From positions 1-17,724 of the forward strand of contig JAJYAH010000048.1 in the NCBI GenBank assembly GCA_021779635.1: a stretch of DNA of 17,724 nt, given 5' to 3'. Source of the stretch: Pseudomonadota bacterium (GTDB lineage: Bacteria; Pseudomonadota; Alphaproteobacteria; Rhizobiales; Xanthobacteraceae). The number at the start of each line of letters is the position of its first letter. Position 1 is the stretch's first letter. The notes beneath the pieces are model-generated. The model saw only the letters and a program-made list of their open reading frames with translations, did no database searches and was not told the origin of the DNA. Shown here one piece after another: positions 1 through 6,692 of the stretch. Both the position numbers and the translations under genes were made by a program.

Positions 1-837
1 GAAAAGGCTGACGCCGACAAGCCCGATACTTCCAAGGCGGATGCTTCCAGCGCAGATGCTCCCAAGGCCGATGCCTCAAAGGCCGAAATTCCAAACGCCG
101 AAAAGTCCAAGATGGACGCGCCGCGCGCCCCCGGCAGGGTGATGATCATGTCAGCCGGCGAGCGTTCCTGGAGCGGCAACGACGCGGGTCCGGCGCCGGA
201 ATCCGAACCGAACTCCGGAATGCTCGGCAAGCGGCGGCTCGGCGCACTTGCGGCGGTGGTGGCGCTGGCGGCGGTGGCCGGTGCGGTCGGCGGCGCCATG
301 GCGACCGTCAGCCTCGGGCATTTCGGCGGCAATGACACGGCGGGTGTCGCCAACCACGCGCTCGAAGTGTCGGTTGCGCGACTCGATGCCGACATCCAGG
401 CTCTGAAGGCCGGCGCCGATCATGCCTCCAGGCTCGGCATGGCCCAGTTCAACAAGACCAGCGAGCGTCTCGACAAGGTCGAGAAGGCGCAACTTGAACC
501 CGCCGCCAAACTCGCCAAGCTCAGCGAGGCCGTGGAAAAGCTCCACGCCGCGCCACCGGTTGCCGCGGCAGCAGCCGCCGCACCGGCAAAGGAAACCACC
601 GGCTCGATTTCGCCTCCGGCGACGGCGCCCAAGGTCGAAGTGGCGAGGCTGCCGACGGTGGAAGGCTGGTCGCTGCGCGACGTCGCCAATGGCGGCGCCT
701 TGATCGAAGGGCGGCAGGGAATCTTCGAAGTCTATGCCGGCGATCCGGTGCCGGGCCTCGGCCGGATCGATGCGATCAGACGCCAGGACGGCCATTGGGT
801 GGTTGTGACCAGCAGGGGCTTGATCGTCGCGCGCTGA
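1..837 (+). CDS. Membrane-anchored coiled-coil protein, 5' end missing
   Basis: The reading frame is open from the first base, so the gene starts upstream of the window; the ATG at 112 is internal. I do not recognise a named family. From the N-terminal side one sees a low-complexity Lys/Ala/Asp/Ser tract with units like KADAS and KADAP (bases 1-110), then a hydrophilic linker. One hydrophobic Ala/Val/Gly-rich segment follows at about 232-320 and looks like a single membrane span. After it comes a charged, probably coiled-coil helix at about 360-550, an Ala/Pro-rich linker at 550-640, and a compact C-terminal domain at about 650-834 ending in Val-Ala-Arg before TGA (835-837). The layout suggests an anchored protein with a periplasmic C-terminal domain. 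This is an inference from topology, and function is unknown. Confidence 0.8.
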   Translation, partial: EKADADKPDTSKADASSADAPKADASKAEIPNAEKSKMDAPRAPGRVMIMSAGERSWSGNDAGPAPESEPNSGMLGKRRLGALAAVVALAAVAGAVGGAMATVSLGHFGGNDTAGVANHALEVSVARLDADIQALKAGADHASRLGMAQFNKTSERLDKVEKAQLEPAAKLAKLSEAVEKLHAAPPVAAAAAAAPAKETTGSISPPATAPKVEVARLPTVEGWSLRDVANGGALIEGRQGIFEVYAGDPVPGLGRIDAIRRQDGHWVVVTSRGLIVAR

Positions 838-844
838 CGACCGA

Positions 845-868
845 CCGCTTCACCGCAGCGTGAAGCGG
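845..868 (+). terminator. Hairpin after the first gene, possible terminator
   Basis: Perfect 9-bp stem CCGCTTCAC (845-853) with GTGAAGCGG (860-868) and a 6-base loop, 8 bases after the stop codon at 835-837. No T-run follows, so it is not a classical intrinsic terminator. It could still end or stabilise the transcript. Confidence 0.4.
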
Positions 869-1000
869 CGGCTTCCTCGCCTTCCGCTTGCTGCGAGACA
901 GCGCGTGCGCTTTTCGGCTATTTTCCCGAATGGAAGCCGCCGCCCGAATGCGCCTTGAACGGGCGCTACGCGGCCGCGGCGTTTGTCGGGACACGGCCGG

Positions 1001-2563
1001 GTGCGGTTCCTTGCTATCATCCTTGTTTTGCTTGGCAGCGCGCTGCCGGCGCGCCACGCGCAAAGCGCGGCGTTGCTGGAGCGCGGTACTGCGATCACCG
1101 ATCCGCTTGGCCTGCGCGAACTCGATCGCGGAATATTTGGCTTGGGCCGCATCCTGATGCCGAACCGATCGGCCGACGCGCCGATCACCAACAGCCAGTT
1201 GTTCGCTTTGCCATCGATGGTTCCGGTTCGCAGGGCGCTCGACGACGAGTTCGAGCGATACATCGCAGGGCAAAAGGCCGCTCAGCCGAGCGAAACCATC
1301 GGCGTCGGCAGCGCCTACGACCTTCAGCTGTTCGATCGCGCGCTGCTTTATTCCCCTGATTCACGCTTCGTGCTGGCCGGCATCATCAACCGGATGGACC
1401 GCGCCTACCTCTCCGAAGCCAATTGCGGCGAGATCAGGCTGATCTATCGTCTGACGCGGACGGACGGGGCCGGGACCGGTGATGCGCCGACCTCGCCGCG
1501 GCTGCCGATGACGCTCAACGTCGTGCTGAAGGCCAAAGGCGATCACGCGGTCGACCGCAGCGGTGCCGCGATCACCTGCGCGGAGATCGCGCGCCGCTGG
1601 CTGGCGACAGCCGATTCTCCGCTGACCGGCGTCAGGCTTGCGGAAGAATTGCTGTCGAGCGACGGCCCGCTGGATTTGATCGAGCCTGAGAACATCGACC
1701 TCATTGAGACCAATCTTCAGATCGCGCACGCGCCGAAATCGGCAACCCGCGATTTCCGTACCGATTATCTCTTGAAGGTGTTTCACTACAATGCGCAGAA
1801 GCAGGTGTTCGAGCAGGTGCCGCTCGAGAACCAGATCGATCGCGGGCGGATTCTCACGGATGATCGCCTCAAGCGCGACTTTCGGGCGTGGCTGCTCGAT
1901 GTCGGGCACATCGGTGAACTGGATCGCGGCACGATTTTGATCCCTGAGAAATTTCTGGCTACCGCTGCGATCGCCGCAACCCCGGCCGGATTTGCGGCCT
2001 CAAACCTGCAGCCTGCGTTCGGCCTGGTGCAGGGCGACGACGCAACCGCGGATCCTGTATTCAAGGAGAGTGATGTCGTCTCGGCATTGAAGAAGGCGGC
2101 AGAGAGCGGCGTCGGCTTGGAAAACATCCGGTCGGTGGCCGGCTTTGAGCGCCGGCTCAACGACATGACCTGTTCGGGTTGCCATCAGACCCGCGGCATC
2201 GGCGGCTTTCATTTTCCGGGCGTCGATTGGATGGCGGCCAATCCCTCCAATTCGACGGTCGTCCCTGCGTCGCCGCATTTCTTTGGCGACCAGATCAGAC
2301 GCCGCGATATTTTGATGTCATTGCGCGACGGCAGGCGGCCGGATTACTCCCGCGGATTTTCCAGCCGCCCGCAATTGCGCGGCAGCACCGAACTCGCAGG
2401 AACCGAATATGACGACGGCTGGGGCGCGCATTGCTACCAGCAAAGGCCCGATGCCGCCGACAATGATCGCAGTTTTCGCTCATGGACCTGCGCCGAGGGG
2501 CTGGCGTGCCAGGTCGTCGGCAATGCCTCGCGAATGGGGATGTGCTTCGTAAAGAGCCGCTAA
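1001..2563 (+). CDS. Exported protein with a single c-type haem motif (CSGCH)
   Basis: About 520 residues. The frame opens after a stop at 956-958. The two candidate starts are TTG at 983 and GTG at 1001; GTG is preferred because GGGA lies at 988-991 and the signal peptide then begins MRFLAIILVLLG with a likely cleavage after AQSA. Cys-Ser-Gly-Cys-His is encoded at 2171-2185 (about residues 391-395) and fits covalent haem c attachment in the periplasm. It lies late in the protein inside the conserved-looking stretch MTCSGCHQTRGIGGFHFPG. The last 50 residues hold four more cysteines, possibly disulfide-bonded. The large N-terminal region matches no family I can name. The convergent neighbour is ccdA, whose family supplies reductant for haem attachment. 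An electron-transfer or haem-enzyme role is inferred; substrate unknown. Confidence 0.85.
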   Translation: MRFLAIILVLLGSALPARHAQSAALLERGTAITDPLGLRELDRGIFGLGRILMPNRSADAPITNSQLFALPSMVPVRRALDDEFERYIAGQKAAQPSETIGVGSAYDLQLFDRALLYSPDSRFVLAGIINRMDRAYLSEANCGEIRLIYRLTRTDGAGTGDAPTSPRLPMTLNVVLKAKGDHAVDRSGAAITCAEIARRWLATADSPLTGVRLAEELLSSDGPLDLIEPENIDLIETNLQIAHAPKSATRDFRTDYLLKVFHYNAQKQVFEQVPLENQIDRGRILTDDRLKRDFRAWLLDVGHIGELDRGTILIPEKFLATAAIAATPAGFAASNLQPAFGLVQGDDATADPVFKESDVVSALKKAAESGVGLENIRSVAGFERRLNDMTCSGCHQTRGIGGFHFPGVDWMAANPSNSTVVPASPHFFGDQIRRRDILMSLRDGRRPDYSRGFSSRPQLRGSTELAGTEYDDGWGAHCYQQRPDAADNDRSFRSWTCAEGLACQVVGNASRMGMCFVKSR

Positions 2564-2662
2564 AGCATGATCCGGAAAAGTGGACACCGGTTTTCCGAAA
2601 AGATCGTGCTTAAACAAAAAGATAGAGCGAGATGGCGATTCAACGAAGAGCCATCTCGCTCT
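2564..2662 (+). repeat. Rhizobial-type palindromic repeat with two hairpins
   Basis: The element starts right at the TAA stop of the upstream gene. First hairpin: AGCATGATC and CGGAAAA (2564-2578) pair imperfectly with TTTTCCG and GATCGTGCT (2591-2610). Second hairpin: AGAGCGAGATGGC (2624-2636) pairs perfectly with GCCATCTCGCTCT (2650-2662) around a 13-base loop. I recognise the sequence pattern as one repeated many times between genes in Bradyrhizobium and other rhizobia; copy number cannot be seen here. It lies between convergent genes and may also act as a transcription barrier for the plus-strand gene. Confidence 0.75.
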
Positions 2663-2703
2663 AGTCCGATCGCTTTTGTGCGTATGATGGAGAACGCAAC
2701 CGC

Positions 2704-2730
2704 AATAAAACCGGCTGGCGTATAAGCCGG
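2704..2730 (-). terminator. Intrinsic terminator of the trx-ccdA operon
   Basis: On the minus strand a 6-bp stem CCGGCT (2725-2730) pairs with AGCCGG (2711-2716) around an 8-base loop, followed by TTTTATT (2704-2710). It lies 13 bases after the ccdA stop codon, the right place and shape for Rho-independent termination. Confidence 0.65.
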
Positions 2731-2743
2731 GTAAAAACGGCAG

Positions 2744-3466
2744 CTAGAACGAGGTCGTAATACCGGTGAGCCATTGCGGCGATGCGTCCACGAGAAATGC
2801 TTCCAGCTGCTTGTCCGCCCCTGATACGATGAGCACGCCAATGATCACGAACAAAAGACCGAGCGCGGATTTCAGGCCGCTGCCGGCCGACAACAAGGTG
2901 CCGCGCCAGCGCACCATCGTCTCCCTCGAAAGCCATCCCAGACCCAGGAGTGGAAGTGCCGCTCCAATACCGAACGCGAGCATCGTTAGCGCAACCTGAC
3001 CGAGGTCCTTTCCTTGTGCAGCGAGCAGCGATGCGGCTCCGAGCGTGGGTCCGACGCAGGGACTCCATACCGCACCCAGGAGCACGCCGATCGAAAACTG
3101 TCCCGCGAGGCCGTTGGTTCTGCTTGTTGCGAGCTTGCCGTCGGCCCAGTTTCCAATGGGACCGGCGGCGGCGGCAAGGCGGGCTTGGAGGGATGGAAAC
3201 AGCAGTACGACTCCCACCACGACGATCAGCGCCGCCGCGACATAGCGTAACCGGTCCGCATCAAGCCCGACCGAGTGGCCGGCCGTGGCCAGGAACAATC
3301 CGATCGCGACAAACGACAGGGATAGCCCGGCAGCAAGTGCCAGCGGTCCCCGCCGATGAGTGGATGCTGCAGCGCCCAACACGATCGGCAGAATCGGCAG
3401 GACACACGGCGACAGTATCGAAAGGATCCCGGCGACAAAGGCCAGGATTGGACTGCTGATCGTCAT
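2744..3466 (-). CDS. ccdA: CcdA/DsbD-family transmembrane thiol electron carrier
   Basis: A 240-residue polytopic membrane protein, the usual size for CcdA. It moves reducing equivalents from cytoplasmic thioredoxin across the inner membrane to periplasmic thiol proteins, as in cytochrome c maturation. Two signature motifs are visible: LSPCVLPILPIVLG with Cys21 in the first membrane span, and WSPCVGPTLG with Cys138 in a later one. These are the redox-active pair of the family. About six hydrophobic spans can be counted. The ATG at 3466 is preceded by AGGGGA at good spacing. It lies 154 bases downstream of an exported thioredoxin-like gene on the same strand, a likely partner, and ends before an intrinsic terminator. 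DsbD-like export of reductant for other periplasmic thiol proteins is equally possible. Confidence 0.93.
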   Translation of the reverse strand: MTISSPILAFVAGILSILSPCVLPILPIVLGAAASTHRRGPLALAAGLSLSFVAIGLFLATAGHSVGLDADRLRYVAAALIVVVGVVLLFPSLQARLAAAAGPIGNWADGKLATSRTNGLAGQFSIGVLLGAVWSPCVGPTLGAASLLAAQGKDLGQVALTMLAFGIGAALPLLGLGWLSRETMVRWRGTLLSAGSGLKSALGLLFVIIGVLIVSGADKQLEAFLVDASPQWLTGITTSF

Positions 3467-3620
3467 GGTTGACGTCCCCTGCAGAAGTCCATGGTGGCGC
3501 TCTCAAGTGTTGTACAGAAGCGAAATGAGCGCGTCCGCCTCAGGCGACGTCCGGTCCGCCGCGCCAGGCGCCGGGTCGGGATCATCATTCACGACAGCCC
3601 GCCTTCCGAAGTGCCCGGGA

Positions 3621-4013
3621 TCAGATCGATTTTTCAGCGAGGGCGTAGATCGAATCCCGCCTGGTGTCGCCGACCGAGCGGCCTTCTTCCTTCTCGCCCT
3701 TGAAGACAATCAGGGTCGATTGCATCCGGGCGCCAAAGCGGTTGACCAGGTCTTTCTGGCTGTCGAAATCAATCACGAAATAGGCAAGGTTCTTGAATTT
3801 CGGATCCGCCCTAAGCTCGCTCAGGATGGGCGCCTGCGCTTTGCAGGTTGGGCACCAGGAAGCATGGATCGCGATCAGGATCGGCCGCCCGGCTTTCTGC
3901 GCATCGGCAAATGCCTTGGCGTCGAACGTCGGGACGATCTCCGCCAGCGCTGGCGACACGGTAAACGCCCCGGCAACCAGCGAGGCAATCAGGATCGATC
4001 GACGGGTCAGCAT
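3621..4013 (-). CDS. Exported thioredoxin-like protein (WCPTC)
   Basis: 130 residues from the ATG at 4013, chosen because AAGGAG sits just upstream and the protein then begins with a signal peptide; the frame can be extended to 4094 but without support. The N-terminus MLTRRSILIASLVAGAF has a twin-arginine pair and a hydrophobic core, with a likely cleavage after SPALA (about residue 24). The mature part is a small thioredoxin fold with the active site Trp-Cys-Pro-Thr-Cys (Cys54, Cys57). The loop that normally carries the cis-proline reads Met-Gln-Ser-Thr-Leu, so Ser99 occupies the cis-Pro position. It probably acts as a periplasmic thiol reductase receiving electrons from the CcdA encoded downstream. 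Whether export is by Tat or Sec is not certain. Confidence 0.9.
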   Translation of the reverse strand: MLTRRSILIASLVAGAFTVSPALAEIVPTFDAKAFADAQKAGRPILIAIHASWCPTCKAQAPILSELRADPKFKNLAYFVIDFDSQKDLVNRFGARMQSTLIVFKGEKEEGRSVGDTRRDSIYALAEKSI

Positions 4014-4172
4014 GGTGTTCTCCTTGTTGGTCTCGGTAAGTTTCGTCTCAGAGGGCGCAAATGTTACGCCCAGAGAGGACTTCATTGGCACCATCCGATT
4101 CGACCGTAAATCGGGAAAGGTTAGCGCCTATCAAAAAGATTCTTTCCTATCGCCGCCATGGGCGCGGGTGTA

Positions 4173-4200
4173 TCCCAACCCGAGAAAAATCGGGTTGGGA
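4173..4200. repeat. Perfect 11-bp inverted repeat
   Basis: TCCCAACCCGA (4173-4183) and TCGGGTTGGGA (4190-4200) are exact complements around the loop GAAAAA. There is no T-run on the plus side and no gene ends nearby, so a terminator is unlikely. It may be an operator, an RNA hairpin, or part of a dispersed repeat. Confidence 0.6.
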
Positions 4201-4521
4201 CCAAGGCCCGCACTATACCGAGTTGTACCAAGGAATATCCCGCGTACCCTGGTACTCCAAGGCTCACTCTCGTCAGCACCGACAGACAGCCGAGCACGCG
4301 CGCCGCGATGACGTCGTTCGCGCTCGCGCTCCTTCATGACCTCGATGCAACGGTCATGATCCTGATCTGAAATTCGGCATGGCGGCCTTGATTGCGGGAG
4401 TTGCCAGCGCCTTCGGACGAACCTCCCTGGAATGGGTTGCCACGTATGTCCGGCCCTTCCACCGCGGCTTTCCAGCCGACGATAATTATTTCCCGAATCG
4501 CGAACCCTTTTGCGGATTTGG

Positions 4522-4555
4522 CCCCTCTTGATGTTTGAACTTAACCAAGAGAGGG
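4522..4555 (+). promoter_or_regulatory. Dyad that can cover the ribosome site of the split DUF2892 gene
   Basis: CCCTC (4523-4527) is complementary to the Shine-Dalgarno GAGGG (4551-4555), and alternatively CTCTTG (4525-4530) pairs with CAAGAG (4546-4551). Either fold would hide the ribosome site 7 bases before ATG 4563. Whether this is used for control is inference. Confidence 0.35.
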
Positions 4556-4562
4556 CGATCCA

Positions 4563-4777
4563 ATGATGTACTTCAAGACCAATCTCCCCGGCTGGGAGCG
4601 CGCGATCCGCATCGCCATGGGCATCATGGTGGCTGGCCTGGCGTACCTGTATGCACCGAGCCCCTGATGACCTGGGTCGGTATCGCCATGGGCGCGATGT
4701 TCGCCGGAACCGGTTTCATCGCCTTTTGCCCGATGTGCGCTATGGTGGGCCGCAGGTATATCGGGACCGATAAGTGA
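4563..4777 (+). pseudogene. DUF2892 (YgaP-like) CPMC membrane protein, split by a frameshift
   Basis: The start ATG at 4563 has a strong ribosome site (GAGGG at 4551-4555). The first frame encodes MMYFKTNLPGWERAIRIAMG and onward for 34 residues, stopping at TGA 4665-4667. The second half continues in the -1 frame from about 4664, or from an ATG at 4667 that overlaps the stop (TGATG). It encodes MTWVGIAMGAMFAGTGFIAF followed by CPMC and AMVGRR, ending at TGA 4775-4777. Together the halves look like one DUF2892 inner-membrane protein of about 70 residues with two membrane spans and the family's C-terminal Cys-Pro motif. The junction lies at a CCCC run (4661-4664). It may be a real frameshift mutation, a sequencing error, -1 slippage, or two coupled half-proteins. 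The 3' end overlaps the GTG start of the sigma factor by four bases. Confidence 0.7.
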
Positions 4778-5310
4778 TTGCCGAGCCCAAACTGGTCGAA
4801 GCCGCCTGCGGCGGCGACGTAACCGCCGTAGAAAAGCTGCTCGTTGTCTGCCAGCCGGACTTGCGCCGGTTTGCGCGGCGGGCCTGCTCGACCAATGAGG
4901 ATGCCGAGGACGCAGTCCAGATCGCTCTGTGGCAGCTCTACCGCAAGATCGGGGCGCTGCGCACGGCGGCCACTTTCGCGTCGTGGTTGTTCCGGATCAT
5001 CGAGCGCGAATGCTACCGGCTGTTTCATGCGCGCGACAGGCTGCAAGCGCTCGACGAAACGCTTGACGCGGTGCTGCGGCAGGAGCCGCTGCCGCTGGCA
5101 CTTCGCAAGGACCTGGTGACGGCCATCGCGACGCTTGCCGAACCGTATCGAAAAATTCTGATCATGCGCGACGTCGACGAGTTGTCCGCTCCGGAAGTGG
5201 CAGAACAACTCGGCATCTCGCCCGAGGCCGTAAAGAGCCGCTTGCACAGGGCGCGCACGATGGTGCGCGAACACCTGCTTGCGGGCGGATACCTGGCGTC
5301 GACAACGTAA
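4774..5310 (+). CDS. ECF-type RNA polymerase sigma factor
   Basis: 178 residues with the two domains of extracytoplasmic-function sigma factors. Region 2 spans about residues 20-85 and includes EDAEDAVQIALWQLYRKI and FASWLFRIIEREC. Region 4 spans about 115-168 and has the helix-turn-helix ELSAPEVAEQLGISPEAVKS and RLHRAR. It would direct RNA polymerase to a small set of promoters. The start is GTG at 4774, overlapping the upstream TGA (GTGA) with GGGA at 4763-4766, so translation is probably coupled to the split DUF2892 gene. No typical anti-sigma gene was recognised next to it. The only close co-oriented partners are the two small CPMC membrane proteins, the second starting 11 bases after the stop. 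The signal and target promoters are not evident. Confidence 0.93.
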   Translation: MIAEPKLVEAACGGDVTAVEKLLVVCQPDLRRFARRACSTNEDAEDAVQIALWQLYRKIGALRTAATFASWLFRIIERECYRLFHARDRLQALDETLDAVLRQEPLPLALRKDLVTAIATLAEPYRKILIMRDVDELSAPEVAEQLGISPEAVKSRLHRARTMVREHLLAGGYLASTT

Positions 5311-5321
5311 CGGGCAATCCG

Positions 5322-5531
5322 ATGTCCTGCAGCCGATCCTTGTACGTTCACCTGTTGCGCGGGATAGGTGCTGCAGCCCTGCTTGTCCTGGGCTTTGTCT
5401 ACGCGAACGCCGTCCCATGGTTGTTGCCGGTGCTGCTGATTGGCGCGATCGCGCTGTTGCGCGGCTGTCCGATGTGCTGGCTGATGGGACTCTTCGATGC
5501 CATTGCGGCGCGCCGCTCTGGCGTGGACTAG
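5322..5531 (+). CDS. Small CPMC membrane protein, DUF2892-like
   Basis: 69 residues with two hydrophobic segments, about residues 12-28 and 31-47, followed by Arg-Gly-Cys-Pro-Met-Cys (Cys49, Cys52) and a short basic tail. The pattern of two spans plus a Cys-Pro pair and WLMGLF resembles the DUF2892/YgaP membrane domain and repeats the CPMC of the gene before the sigma factor. It lies 11 bases after the sigma-factor stop, so the two are almost certainly co-transcribed; the ribosome site is weak. As the sole membrane partner after an ECF sigma gene it could act as a redox-sensing anti-sigma, but it has no recognised anti-sigma domain, so this is speculation. Its stop shares the bases CTAG (5528-5531) with the stop of the opposing hydrolase gene. 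Confidence 0.75.
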   Translation: MSCSRSLYVHLLRGIGAAALLVLGFVYANAVPWLLPVLLIGAIALLRGCPMCWLMGLFDAIAARRSGVD

Positions 5532-6349
5532 GTTCCGCAGTCAGCGGCGAAAGCCCGCAGGAGAGCGTCGAATTCGTCCGGGCACTCCCATTGCGGGGCG
5601 TGACCCGCCTCAGTGACGACCTGCACGGCGCCGCGCCAGAGGGTGGGAAGTTTCAGCGATCCGAAATACGCGCCGTTGATGAGTTGCTCCCGCACGCCAT
5701 GCAAGACCGCAAGCGGAACCTTCAATGCGGCGGCAACCTCGACTTCATCGCGGGTCACGGCCGGATCGATGCTCGCACCAATTTGCGCGCGTGCGATCCC
5801 GTCAGTTCGCATCGCGTCCTCGAGGAAGAATGCGGGAATGTCGGCAAATCCAGGCGCGAAGAACGCAGCGACGTAGGCCTTGGCCATCTCGGGCGTGATT
5901 TCCGGCACGAAACCGACCTGCATGGCAGGATTGGGCAGGAAGGCCTTGTCCATCGCCGGCGGAAATCCGATCGGAGGCGTGCCGAAGATCATGAGGCCGC
6001 GCGCCCCGGCAAGGTCGGGTGCGGCCTCAAGCAGAATATGCCCCCCAAGGCTCCAGCCGACCAAGATCGAATCCTCAATGCCCCGCGCGGTTAGCAGGGC
6101 AATGAGTGAGCGCGCCTGGCCGGACAACAGATAGGCGGCGGGATCGCTGGCGTCAGCCGAACGGCCATGTCCCATCAGGTCGATCGCGACGAGACGGTGC
6201 GAAGCGCCCAGCGGGCCGTCGAGCTGGCGCGAAAAGGCGCGCGCGGAGCAGGAATTGCCGTGGATGAGAACGATGGGTCGCCCCACACCTTCCGTTTCGT
6301 GGACGGCGATCTCGCCGAAAGGCCCCGCGAACATCGTCGTCTTCGTCAT
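5528..6349 (-). CDS. Alpha/beta-fold hydrolase
   Basis: 273 residues, typical of single-domain alpha/beta hydrolases. The oxyanion-hole motif HGNS is at residues 30-33 and DLMGHGRS at 57-64. The nucleophile elbow GWSLGG puts Ser100 as the catalytic serine, and EAGHAP supplies the catalytic His250. The acid residue is less clear: the usual region reads LHGVREQLING, with Glu rather than Asp. The ATG at 6349 is preceded by AAGGAG at about 6-base spacing. The substrate cannot be told; esterase, lactonase or C-C hydrolase activity are all possible. The gene stands alone, convergent with the sigma-factor operon and divergent from a small membrane gene. Confidence 0.9.
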   Translation of the reverse strand: MTKTTMFAGPFGEIAVHETEGVGRPIVLIHGNSCSARAFSRQLDGPLGASHRLVAIDLMGHGRSADASDPAAYLLSGQARSLIALLTARGIEDSILVGWSLGGHILLEAAPDLAGARGLMIFGTPPIGFPPAMDKAFLPNPAMQVGFVPEITPEMAKAYVAAFFAPGFADIPAFFLEDAMRTDGIARAQIGASIDPAVTRDEVEVAAALKVPLAVLHGVREQLINGAYFGSLKLPTLWRGAVQVVTEAGHAPQWECPDEFDALLRAFAADCGT

Positions 6350-6486
6350 GCCAATCTCCTTCGCCGGCGCTTTCAGTCAGCTTAATGGCATGGCGGCGTG
6401 CGGAATGACAACCCTTGCGCGGTAGGCTAGCCTCTTGCCGCTGGATGCGAACCGGCCGAGGTCGACGGACACGGGGAGGGCAGGCG

Positions 6487-6651
6487 GTGAACGACACGGA
6501 CAAGGAAAACAAGCTGCGCAACCGCGAGATCGCCCGGAATGAAAGCACGCGACAAACCGTCGGCGACATCCGCGTCAGCGCATGGGCGGTCGCGGCCGCG
6601 GTCGTCATCGGTCTTGCCGCGATCGGCTGGGTATTATTGCACAATAAATAA
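6487..6651 (+). CDS. Small single-span membrane protein
   Basis: 54 residues from the GTG at 6487, chosen because GGGGAGG (6473-6479) lies just upstream; the frame extends upstream but the added residues are Arg-rich and unlikely. A charged N-terminal half (MNDTDKENKLRNREIARNES) is followed by one membrane span of about 20 residues (AWAVAAAVVIGLAAIGWVLL) and the tail HNK. The cytoplasmic side is probably the charged half. No family is recognised and no function is proposed. It is divergent from the hydrolase and convergent with the glutathione S-transferase gene. Confidence 0.7.
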   Translation: MNDTDKENKLRNREIARNESTRQTVGDIRVSAWAVAAAVVIGLAAIGWVLLHNK

Positions 6652-6692
6652 AGTGCGGGCTTCGCCGGGCGACGTCGATTGGGGACGGTCCG

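Larger units (their letters stand above)
4014..4562. other. Non-coding divergent region between trx and the sigma-factor operon
   Basis: 549 bases without a supportable gene; the short frames here have no ribosome site and unlikely sequences. It must hold the promoters for both the minus-strand trx-ccdA unit and the plus-strand CPMC-sigma unit, but no convincing -35/-10 pair was found. Dyads seen: GGGCG/CGCCC at 4053-4071, an 11-bp stem at 4173-4200, GTACC-CT-GGTAC at 4244-4255, and a dyad near the ribosome site at 4522-4555. Confidence 0.6.

Noticed and set aside
4128..4160. Possible -35 TTGATA for the minus-strand trx gene
   Set aside because: The element 17 bases on (ATTTAC) is a poor -10 match, so the promoter is not supported.
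4535..4777. Single 80-codon frame covering the second half of the DUF2892 gene
   Set aside because: Its first half is an out-of-frame reading of the true N-terminus; the good ribosome site belongs to ATG 4563 in the other frame.
6652..6692. GC-rich hairpin between the small membrane gene and the GST gene
   Set aside because: Only a 3-bp stem forms cleanly and there is no T-run.
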